From Planctomycetota bacterium (GTDB taxonomy: Bacteria > Planctomycetota > MHYJ01 > WSZJ01): a stretch of DNA of 64,000 nt. A program made the translations under genes and the position numbers. Below, one piece after another: positions 9,996 through 17,163 of this stretch; position 1 is the first letter of the stretch; the number at the start of each line of letters is the position of its first letter. The DNA lies in NCBI GenBank assembly GCA_009773755.1, contig WSZJ01000014.1, forward strand, positions 1-64,000, read 5' to 3'. Below the pieces are notes generated by a model. That model had not been told where the DNA came from. It searched no databases and worked only from the letters and a program-made list of their open reading frames with translations.

Positions 9996-10346
9996 ATGCG
10001 TGCACTTCGAAAGCAAGACAAAGCTCCCTCCGCAGTCGTCCAGGAGGCGTGGCTTCACGTCCGCTGTCGCCGGCATTCGCCCGCTTCGCTGGCGAGGGCC
10101 CTGGGCGTGTCCAGCGCGACGCTCGGCCGAGTTCTCGCGGAACTCAGAAAATACCTGGCTTGCCTTGGCATCCAGCTCCTGACCGTGAGCGACGGCGCGA
10201 AGACGTGGTATGGACTGGACGACGAAGAGTGGCGGGCGCGTTGCTGGAAAGACTCGCCGCTGAGGCGGCACGCGGGGTCGGTTCGGAAGTGGCGGGCGCC
10301 TCGGAAGGGGAGCCAGGACGACTTTCTGTACGGTCCCGCCCGATGA
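9996..10346 (+). CDS. HTH DNA-binding protein, probable antitoxin of a PIN pair
   Basis: A 116-residue protein with a helix-turn-helix at about residues 27-52 (SPASLARALGVSSATLGRVL), followed by a short wing and a basic C-terminal tail. It starts at ATG 9996 behind an AAGGAA ribosome site. Its stop overlaps the ATG of the PIN-domain gene (ATGA at 10343-10346), the usual layout of type II toxin-antitoxin operons. By family logic it would bind its own promoter and neutralise the nuclease through its C-terminal tail. The antitoxin call comes from this context rather than from a recognised VapB fold: the protein is not an obvious ribbon-helix-helix or AbrB type. Confidence 0.65.
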   Translation: MRALRKQDKAPSAVVQEAWLHVRCRRHSPASLARALGVSSATLGRVLAELRKYLACLGIQLLTVSDGAKTWYGLDDEEWRARCWKDSPLRRHAGSVRKWRAPRKGSQDDFLYGPAR

Positions 10347-10753
10347 GCGACGAGGTCTTCCTGGATTCCGGGCCGATCGTGGCCTGGCGGGTCAAACGGG
10401 ACCGGCATCATTGTCGCGCGCGGGAGACGTTCGAGAGCCTTGCATTTCACGGCACCGCGTACATCACGAGCACGGACATCCTTGACGAGGCCGTCACGCT
10501 GGTCCGGAAAGGAGCAGGATTCCGGGCAGGCCGACGCCTGTGGGAGGATCTCTCCTCGGGAGGGCTTGCGATTGTCCGGAGCGTTTCCGACTCCGTCCGG
10601 GCCGATGCATGGGCTGTTTTTCTCAGGCATGAACACCTGAACTTCAGCGTGACGGACTGCACCAGTCTCGCCCTGATGCGCAGGTACGGCATGAAGCGGA
10701 TCTTCACATTCGATGGCGCGTTTCGACGGGCGGGGGTCACGGTTGTGCCTTGA
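10343..10753 (+). CDS. PIN-domain ribonuclease toxin (VapC-like)
   Basis: A 136-residue PIN protein. The four conserved acidic positions of the family are visible: D8 in VFLDSG, E49 in DILDEAVT, D105 in SVTDCTSLALM and D124 in FTFDGAF. These residues coordinate the metal ions that cleave RNA in VapC toxins; typical targets are tRNA or rRNA loops, but the target here cannot be told. The start ATG overlaps the upstream antitoxin stop by four bases, implying translational coupling. Length is normal for the family, and nothing suggests the enzyme is inactive. Confidence 0.8.
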   Translation: MSDEVFLDSGPIVAWRVKRDRHHCRARETFESLAFHGTAYITSTDILDEAVTLVRKGAGFRAGRRLWEDLSSGGLAIVRSVSDSVRADAWAVFLRHEHLNFSVTDCTSLALMRRYGMKRIFTFDGAFRRAGVTVVP

Positions 10754-10825
10754 TCGAACGGGGGATTCTCCGGGTCGAGGGAACATAGGCCGGCGGAGCC
10801 GCGACTGCCGCGACCCCGCCGCCTG

Positions 10826-11602
10826 TCATTCCAGCTTGCCCACCAGCTTGTCGACGCCGACGTAGAAATGGTTCCCGCCGCGGGCGCCGATTTCACGCAG
10901 AACCTCCAGCTCCCGCAGACGCACCAGCTGCGGGTTTGCCGCCAGAAGCGCGGCCTCCTTTTCCGACGCCGCAAGCCGCGTTTCCGCCACCCGCGCCGCC
11001 GTCTCAGCTTCCACCCGCGCCGTCTCCGACCGCGTGGCTGCGTCGAGCTTCACGACTTCGGCGTGCTTGCCGGCCGCGATGAGGAGGGCTTCACCCTCGC
11101 GCTCGGCCTCGATCGCCTTGTTCATGATCTCCCTGAGGTTGCCCGGGAAGACGAGGTCCTTGACGTCCGCCCGCTTGACCTCGACCCCGTACCCCGCGCC
11201 GCTCCGGCCGACGTCCTCGCGGACGGCGTCCGAGATGTCGTTGCGGTCGCGGAGGATCTGGTCGAGCGTCCGCGTGGCGAGGAAGCGCCGCGCGGCGAGC
11301 TGGACGTCCTCGTAGAGCCGGACTTCGTACGATTCGACGTTCTGGAGCGCGGCCGTTGCGTCCGTGACCTTGAAGTACACGAGGAGCGAGAGCCGGAGTG
11401 CGACCTTGTCGGCCGTGAGGATCTCCTGGTTCTTGATCGTGGCCGAGCGCTCGCGCAGGTCGACGATCGAAACGTCGCGGCGGATCGAGCGCAGCCAGTT
11501 CCAGAAGACGTGGCGCCCCGCCGCGAGAGCGCGGACGAGCGCGCCGTCTTCGTAGAGGATCCCGGCGTGGCCTTCACGGATGTAGTAGACCTGGCGGATC
11601 AT
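10826..11602 (-). CDS. Slipin / SPFH (band 7) family protein
   Basis: A 258-residue SPFH-domain protein. It begins MIRQVYYIREGHAGILYEDG and carries the typical core (VDLRERSATIKNQEILTADK, then a strand VALRLSLLVYFKVTD, then LRDRNDISDAVREDV). A long Ala/Glu/Arg-rich helix (about 165-230) would form a coiled coil for oligomerisation. A classical N-terminal transmembrane hairpin is not evident, so it may attach peripherally, or it may be one of the soluble SPFH proteins with an N-terminal extension. Members of this family scaffold membrane microdomains and often regulate proteases; no NfeD-type partner gene lies next to it. A possible AAGGAG ribosome site lies about 12 nt upstream of ATG 11602, rather far. 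Confidence 0.8.
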   Translation of the reverse strand: MIRQVYYIREGHAGILYEDGALVRALAAGRHVFWNWLRSIRRDVSIVDLRERSATIKNQEILTADKVALRLSLLVYFKVTDATAALQNVESYEVRLYEDVQLAARRFLATRTLDQILRDRNDISDAVREDVGRSGAGYGVEVKRADVKDLVFPGNLREIMNKAIEAEREGEALLIAAGKHAEVVKLDAATRSETARVEAETAARVAETRLAASEKEAALLAANPQLVRLRELEVLREIGARGGNHFYVGVDKLVGKLE

Positions 11603-11651
11603 GCTGAATGTCGACTCCTTGAATGGGGTTTCGTTGCTGTTGCCCTTTCCC

Positions 11652-11705
11652 TTTCCCGTTCCCTTTCCCGATAGGCCTGCAATCAGGCCGTTCGGGAACG
11701 GGAAA
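11652..11705. repeat. Nested inverted repeat (54 bp)
   Basis: Perfect 12-bp outer arms (11652-11663 and 11694-11705, TTTCCCGTTCCC and its complement) enclose a second 6-bp stem GGCCTG/CAGGCC (11674-11679 and 11684-11689). It lies just upstream of the slipin start and could form a cruciform or a strong RNA hairpin. No T-run follows, so it is not a standard terminator. It resembles a small dispersed palindrome. Confidence 0.6.
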
Positions 11706-12122
11706 TGGAGGACCTCACACGTGCCTCCGTATCACTCAGGCCTTCGACTTCCTTGAAGGCACTTCGTTTCAGGTCGGGGTGGCGCCCGATGGGCGTCCGA
11801 GGTGAAGGACGGGTGTCCGATAATGGTTCGGGTGGCGGAGTCGAACCGCCATAACCAGCCGTAGGCCGCTTCTTGGGCCCAGAGCGCGAATCACCCCGGT
11901 GTTGCAGTTTCGATGAGCGATCGCTTGAAAAGGTTCGCGAGATTGTGCCGGTCCGCGGCGGGCGGTCAGGAGATCCGACCGCTGGCCTTGTGCGATTCGC
12001 ATCTGCGGGCATCACCTGGGGCGAATCGCCCCATACTCGTCGCGTGCGAACATCAAAACCCCTGCTGATGCCGATTCCGGCGTGCACGGGAATTGCATCT
12101 GCCGAAAGGCGGAGGTGTGGCC
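11706..12122. other. Gene-free stretch containing a tRNA T-arm-like hairpin
   Basis: No convincing gene lies here. At 11834-11850 the minus strand reads as a canonical tRNA T-arm: 5-bp stem GGCGG/CCGCC with loop TTCGACT, followed by acceptor-like bases and a CCA. The acceptor is one base short and no matching 5' half, D-arm or anticodon arm is found, so this is not an intact tRNA. An outer TGGTT/AACCA stem (11824-11828 and 11853-11857) makes it a longer hairpin. It may be a tRNA or tmRNA remnant, an old attachment site, or chance. Confidence 0.35.
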
Positions 12123-13147
12123 ATGACTGAATCCTTCGGGCTCTTCGAATCGGTCGTCCCATTGACGTCCACCGCGCGCATGCTGCTGCTCGCATTCGCC
12201 GCCGGTGTTTCCGCCCTTTGCGGCGCAATCATCGAGCCCCTCACGCCGCTTCGACTTCCGCGCATCCTGGGCACTCCCCACCGGGAACGCTGACTGCGGA
12301 TCACTTCCGTCGCGGTGACGACGGATCTGAAAGTCGCAGTCCGGGACTCCCGGCAGCGCACCCGAATCTGGGACGCCCGGTCCGGCCGCCTGATTGAAGA
12401 ACTCGAGCCGGGCGGCGAGGACTGCGACTCGCTCGGCGTCGCGAGCCCGGACGGCCGATGGGAAGCCGTGAACTGGCCGCGGTGCGTTGCCGTTCACGAT
12501 ACGCGGACGGGAAAGATCGCGACGCGAACCAGTCTGGACTGGCCTTTCCAGGTCTGGTCCTGGTCCCCCGACGGACGGCGCCTGCTGCTCATGACGAAAG
12601 GCGTCTGGAAAGGAAGCGATTTCCTATGGGTCTGGTCGCCGTTCGAGGGCGAGGAACCTCGGAAGCTGGACACCTATTATTCCGACATGAGCTTCTCCAT
12701 TACAGGCGCCGCGTGGTCGCCGGACGGCCGCACGATCGTTTCGGCTGCACACTGGGGGCTTGGGTTCTTCGACGCCGACTCCCGCGCACTTCTGGCCAGA
12801 CACTCGGAGCGGACTAGAGTCTCTTCCGTCGCCTGGTCCTCTCGCGGAATTCTTGCTCTGAAGCGGTCTGACGCCGGCGTCAGACTTGTTCGGCCCCGTG
12901 GTCGATTCCCTTCAGAGGAGGAAATTGAATCGGTCGGCGTGCTCTTCAGTTCATTTCAGCAGACACGCTGAGCCACCTTCCGGCGCGATTGTTTTCCTGC
13001 GTCACCTTCGCGTTTTTTCCGAAGGGCCATTGCATCGCCGCGGGACTGGAGGACGACACGGTTCTTCTGTTCGATCCAATTCAGGGGGCGAAGACCATCA
13101 CTCCCGTCGCTCCGGGAGGCCCGGATTCTTCGAACTCGAAGGACTGA
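12123..13147 (+). pseudogene. WD40-repeat membrane protein with in-frame TGA and a frameshift
   Basis: A good ribosome site (GGAGGTG) precedes ATG 12123. The product begins with a hydrophobic segment (about residues 18-36, ARMLLLAFAAGVSALCGAII). An in-frame TGA lies at codon 57 (12291-12293). The same frame then continues directly into WD40-type blades: TDLKVAVRDSRQRTRIWD, ASPDGRWEAVNWPRCVAVHD, WSWSPDGRRLLLM, AAWSPDGRTIVSAAHWGLGF. Near 12930-12960 the frame is lost, and another frame continues with VTFAFFPKGHCIAAGLEDD and a TGA stop at 13145-13147. One missing base would restore a 341-codon gene. The TGA is followed by a hairpin like a bacterial SECIS (12306-12325). Without that it would be read simply as a decayed beta-propeller protein. 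Confidence 0.55.
12306..12325 (+). promoter_or_regulatory. SECIS-like hairpin after the TGA at 12291
   Basis: Perfect 7-bp stem TCCGTCG/CGACGGA with a six-base loop CGGTGA containing GGT. The stem begins 12 nt and the loop 19 nt after the TGA. The E. coli fdhF element has a stem about 11 nt away and a loop AGGUCU. The geometry fits; function is unproven. Confidence 0.35.
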
Positions 13148-13188
13148 GAGCTCTCCCGGTCGCCCGGCTCCGGGCATCGCTGATCGAC

Positions 13189-14362
13189 CTATGTTCGGCC
13201 GAGACGGATCCTGACGAGCAGATCGTCCAGCGCCACGCGACCTTGCGGCCCATCGGGGAGCGAGCTCGCGGCCGACGCTTCCTCGAGCGCCTTGACCAGC
13301 CGGTCGTGCTCGCGCTCGTGGAACGTGAGGTCTGCCTTTGCGAGGACGGCGCGCTCTTTGGCTTCGATCTTGAAGCGCATGAGCTCGTCGAGGTAGCCGA
13401 GCTTCGCCTCGGAGGCGAGGGTCGGAAGATGGGCGAGGATTTCGCCGGTCTTCATGAGGTGGATGCCGGTGAGGAGGACGCGGTAGATGTAGAGCAGCGG
13501 CTTCACGCGCGGCGGGTCCTCCTTGCGGAAGAGCCCGCGCTCGGTGACCGCGAAGCCAAGATAGTGATAGGCGTGGTGTTTCGTGATGCAGCGCGCCGCG
13601 GAGGTCCCAGTCGGAGTCGGGGGAAGGGAAGCCGTAGAGGTGCGCGCCGCTGACGGTGGCGAGAATCAGTCGGTTGGGGTGCTCGCGGACCGCGACCGCG
13701 GCGCGCGGGTCGATGACGAGGCCGTGCGGCGCGGGCGGCGCGACGGAGACGCGAACCGGGCGCGACTCGCCCGCGGCGCTTCCACGCGCCCTCACCAGGA
13801 ACGCGTTGACCGTTTCATGGTCGGGGCGCTCGGGAAGCGGCGACTCCGCGAGCGCCGCGTCGAACTCCTTGTGCAGTTGCACGCGCCACGCGTCGACCTC
13901 GATCCACGGCGTCTCGCCGCGCCGGATCGCGAGCAGCCTCTCGCGGTGCTCCTCGACGCGCACGGGGACGCGCCCTTCGCGCAGCGCCGTCACGCCGGAA
14001 AGAAGCAGCCGCACCAGGTGCATCGCGTGCTTCCAGCGGAACGCCCCCTGGTTGCGCAGGTCCTGCTCCAGCTTCCGGAACTGCGACATCACGTACCCGT
14101 TGTAGGTCTGGTAGATCATCTTCGACAGAAACGCCCCGCGCATTGCGAGCATCTCCTGCGCGAGCGGCGTAGCCGTCTCCACGATCGGCGACCACAGGCA
14201 CTCCAGCACGTTCGGGTTAGCCTTGAGCGCCATCGTCAGAAACTTCTGCAGCTCCCAGTAGCATTCCTGCGGAAACCGCACGCGGTACGAATGCGTGGCG
14301 TCCGCAGGCGCCTTCACCACGATTCCGACCGCCCCATGCGGGTGCAGCCGGGCGCCGCAGGT
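13189..14362 (-). pseudogene. Degraded RlaP-type nucleotidyltransferase gene
   Basis: Recognisable pieces of the predicted nucleotidyltransferase family (Pol-beta superfamily, RlaP type) are joined in the wrong way. The 5' end is open and lacks a start, with a TGA just upstream at 14363-14365. A beta segment (VVKAPADATHSYRVRFP) runs straight into a C-terminal-type part (ALKANPNVLECLWSP, then TYNGYVMSQFRKLE). Then comes a second N-terminal part with the nucleotidyltransferase signature SGAHLYGFPSPDSDWDLRG. That joins, near 13580-13595 and with a frame change, to ITKHHAYHYLGFA and VKPLLYIYRVLLTGIHLMKTGE, which end at 13189. In intact relatives roughly 100 or more residues separate DSDWDLRG from the KHHAYHYLGFA motif. 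At least one, probably two, internal deletions have occurred, so no active enzyme is expected. Confidence 0.65.
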
Positions 14363-14514
14363 TCACGGCAACGGTCGCAGGCGGCGGCTCGCGGACCTCG
14401 CCGCGTGCTGGTTGACTGAAACCAAGCATCGCGCTTCCGGCCGATTCTCCTACAGGAAAACGGGAGGCCGGTCTATGGAACCCTGTGGGGGGGCGAATTC
14501 CAGCGAGGATCATC

Positions 14515-16248
14515 ATGAGCACCCAGGTTTCAGGCATTCAGCGCCTCCGTTCGCCCGGTCTTCCGGGCGTTTTCGCCGCGCTGGCTGTTCTTGCCGTTGC
14601 ATTGTCGCTGCCGTCCCGCTCGGGACGCGCCGTCTCGACGGCATCCACGCCGGAGCGGTGCCCGTCACGAGTGACAGCGCTCAGCGCCTCCGCGCCCTCC
14701 GGCCCGGAGGCATTTTTTCCCGAGATCCCCGCCGAGTCTCCCTGCGATCTCGGGTTCCACGAGGAAGGGGAGTCGGGCATTCCCGGCGACGAAACCATGT
14801 CCGGCGACTCCGGCTCCGAAGCGCTGGCTTTCGGTTCGGGGTCCGGTTCCGGCTCCGGCTCCGGCTCCGGATTCATGTCCGGCGGGTTGAGCTGGCGCTT
14901 TGACGCGACTATTCCCGAGGCCGTCCGGGCCTACATCCTCGATTTCTGGGCGGTCCTGGAGCCCATGCTTCTCCAGACGCTCGGGCCGCCTTCGGCGGCC
15001 ATCGCCGTGACGGTTCACCACAACCCGTACATGGGCGCGGGCGGGACTTACAACGCTTCGACGAATACTTTGAGCGTGAAGCGGCTGCCCGTCGGCGCCG
15101 ACGACGGCGGTTTCAACCAGGTGTTCACGCACGAGACCGTTCACGCCTACCAGGACGCAGCGCTCAATGCACCCCACGTCAGCTGGGCGGCCGAAGGCGT
15201 GGCCGTGTGCGCCAGCGCCCTGGTCGCCGAGCGGGTCCGCCCGGGACGGGCGTTCGCGGACTGGTGGAATCTCGCCTACATCACGGCCAATTACGACGCG
15301 TTGTCGCAGATGAGCGGACACGCACTCTCCGGCGTGACGTACTTCCCTTACGCCCCGAGCTACTTCGATTGCTACACCGCCAGCGGCGGTCTGTGGTTCA
15401 TCCTCACCGCCGCCCAGTCCGAGGCGGCCTCGGGTGACTTCGCCTCCTACGGATACCTGTCCCGGTTCTGCGCGAGGCTTCACGAAGCTCGACGGCAGTA
15501 TTCGCAGGCCGAAGTGCTCGCCACTATCCGCGAGACGGCCGCGCTACCCGTGGATGGGAATCCCGCCGATGCGTGGGTGGCGTCGCAGCCGATCACCAAC
15601 GTGCGAGGAGACGCCGGCGTCCATATTTGGGCGGCCATTTCCAACGGCCCCTTCGGAATCGGCGACCCTCCCTTCGGAAACAGCGTTCCCCTGCGGATCG
15701 GCGTGTTCCAAAGAAGCTACCCCGGCTACGGCGCCAACAACATGACGTACGACGTCCCGATCGATATCCGGGCCTGGGACTCTTCCGGTCTCGAAGTCTG
15801 GAACACCTCCGTGAAATTCGTTCGCGACGCGTTCAACTTCCCTCTCCGGGCCATTGAACTGCCCGAGCAGATTCGCCTTCGTCCCGGCGCCTACTCGGTT
15901 CAGATCGAAGCGGCGGTCGCCGGCTACGGCAAGGGCCGAACCACCGTGGCCGTGCAGGTCGTGTCCAGTTCTCCCTGGCAGTTCGCCCGCTCGCACGACA
16001 TCGAATACGGCCTCGGCGTCGTCTTCACCGACGATTCCACCTCGCTTCCGGTCGATCCTGGCTTCGGCACCGACGGCGCGATCGTCGGGAAGTGGTCCGG
16101 GGGTTACCTGGTCAGGCCCGGGCAAACCGTGAAGACGCCCTCCTCGGTCCAGTTCGAGATCAGGACCACGGCAGGAAGGCTCGTGCAGTCCACCCGGACG
16201 GCGCCGCTTCCTTACCGGAGAGTCTGCCGGATCGGTGTGAGTCCGTAA
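14515..16248 (+). CDS. Secreted HExxH metallopeptidase-like protein
   Basis: A 577-residue secreted protein. The N-terminus has a hydrophobic leader (PGVFAALAVLAVALSLP). An acidic stretch and a Ser-Gly linker (near residues 107-120) follow. The central domain has the zinc motif HETVHAYQDAA, with a likely third ligand Glu in WAAEGVAV about 20 residues later, the gluzincin pattern. The C-terminal third is beta-rich (NGPFGIGDPPFGNSVPLRIG, then SVQIEAAVAGYG) and looks like an immunoglobulin-type module. I take ATG 14515 behind GAGGATC rather than the in-frame ATG 30 bases earlier. Substrate and family are not recognised beyond the peptidase MA-like fold, and activity is an inference from the motif. 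Confidence 0.75.
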   Translation: MSTQVSGIQRLRSPGLPGVFAALAVLAVALSLPSRSGRAVSTASTPERCPSRVTALSASAPSGPEAFFPEIPAESPCDLGFHEEGESGIPGDETMSGDSGSEALAFGSGSGSGSGSGSGFMSGGLSWRFDATIPEAVRAYILDFWAVLEPMLLQTLGPPSAAIAVTVHHNPYMGAGGTYNASTNTLSVKRLPVGADDGGFNQVFTHETVHAYQDAALNAPHVSWAAEGVAVCASALVAERVRPGRAFADWWNLAYITANYDALSQMSGHALSGVTYFPYAPSYFDCYTASGGLWFILTAAQSEAASGDFASYGYLSRFCARLHEARRQYSQAEVLATIRETAALPVDGNPADAWVASQPITNVRGDAGVHIWAAISNGPFGIGDPPFGNSVPLRIGVFQRSYPGYGANNMTYDVPIDIRAWDSSGLEVWNTSVKFVRDAFNFPLRAIELPEQIRLRPGAYSVQIEAAVAGYGKGRTTVAVQVVSSSPWQFARSHDIEYGLGVVFTDDSTSLPVDPGFGTDGAIVGKWSGGYLVRPGQTVKTPSSVQFEIRTTAGRLVQSTRTAPLPYRRVCRIGVSP

Positions 16249-16282
16249 CCCGGTCGGCAATCTCCGCACACTCCTGACGACT

Positions 16283-16332
16283 GGCCCGCCTTCGCCCCGG
16301 AATTCAAGTCCGCCGCCTGGCGAAGGCGGGCC
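16283..16332. repeat. Inverted repeat / possible terminator
   Basis: Perfect 14-bp arms GGCCCGCCTTCGCC (16283-16296) and its complement (16319-16332) flank a 22-base spacer. The repeat lies 35 bp after the stop of the secreted protein and about 100 bp before the sigma factor. It may end the upstream transcript, though no T-run follows. It resembles other dispersed palindromes in the window. Confidence 0.5.
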
Positions 16333-16434
16333 GCTGAGAGAATCGCCGCGGGCGGGAGAGACCCGCCAGTGCTTCGAACGCCAATCGCCGCCGGTTTCTT
16401 CCCCAGGCCCGTGGTACTCTCCCCGCCAGAGACC

Positions 16435-17163
16435 ATGCGCTCCAACACTTCCATGGGCGGCAGTCAGTCCAGCTTCCCGCAGACCTCGGTGTGGGCTGTC
16501 CTCAAATCCGGGGAAGGCTGGGAAGCGCGTTATCAGCAGCACCTCGAGCGGCTAGCGCGGGCGTATTGGAAGCCGATCTACATCACGATTCGCCGCGGCT
16601 CGGCCCGTTCGGACGCAGACGCAAAGGACCTCACGCAGTCCTTCTGGATCCACCTCCAGGAACACGAGCTGCTGCGTCGCTTCGACAGGAACCGCGGGAA
16701 CTTCCGGACCTATCTGAAGCGCTGTCTGAAGAGCTTCCTGGGGACCGCGGCGCGGGATGCGGCGAGGCTCAAGCGGGGGGGCGACCGAGAGCCGGTTTCT
16801 CTCGACGCCGGTCTGGTGGAGGACGTCGCGGCTGCGGACGAGGGGCCGGAACGCAACTTCGACCGCGAGTGGGCTGCCGAGGTGCTTGCGCGAAGCGAGA
16901 GGGACGTGGAGGAGCGCCTCCGGCGCGAGGGGAAGGCGGTGCATGTGGAGGTGCTCCGGCTCTACACGACGAGCGAAAGCGGGGCCCGACCGACCTACCG
17001 CACCATTGCCGAACGGCTGGGAATTCGCGAATCCGACGTGGGAAACTACCTGCGTGTCGCCCGGCAGGCGCTTCGGGAGTGCGTCCTGGAAGCAATTCGC
17101 GAGTATGTAGTGGACCCGGATGCGGGTCCCGAGCTTGACGCGATTCTCGGCCCGGATCCATGA
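16435..17163 (+). CDS. ECF-type sigma factor paired with a Ser/Thr kinase
   Basis: A 242-residue sigma factor of the kind found next to Ser/Thr kinases in planctomycetes. Region 2 is visible in the first 110 residues (DAKDLTQSFWIHLQEHELLRRFD, then FRTYLKRCLKSFL). Region 4 is in the last 90, with a helix-turn-helix in YRTIAERLGIRESDVGNYLR. ATG 16435 is preferred over earlier in-frame codons because the conserved part begins soon after it. Its stop overlaps the start of the kinase gene (ATGA at 17160-17163), so the two are translationally coupled. Kinase control of the sigma factor by phosphorylation is known for related pairs and is inferred here. Confidence 0.8.
   Translation: MRSNTSMGGSQSSFPQTSVWAVLKSGEGWEARYQQHLERLARAYWKPIYITIRRGSARSDADAKDLTQSFWIHLQEHELLRRFDRNRGNFRTYLKRCLKSFLGTAARDAARLKRGGDREPVSLDAGLVEDVAAADEGPERNFDREWAAEVLARSERDVEERLRREGKAVHVEVLRLYTTSESGARPTYRTIAERLGIRESDVGNYLRVARQALRECVLEAIREYVVDPDAGPELDAILGPDP

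Noticed and set aside
11824-11857. A tRNA or tmRNA gene on the minus strand
   Set aside because: Only the T-arm and a CCA fit; the acceptor is a base short and no 5' half, D-arm or anticodon arm could be matched.
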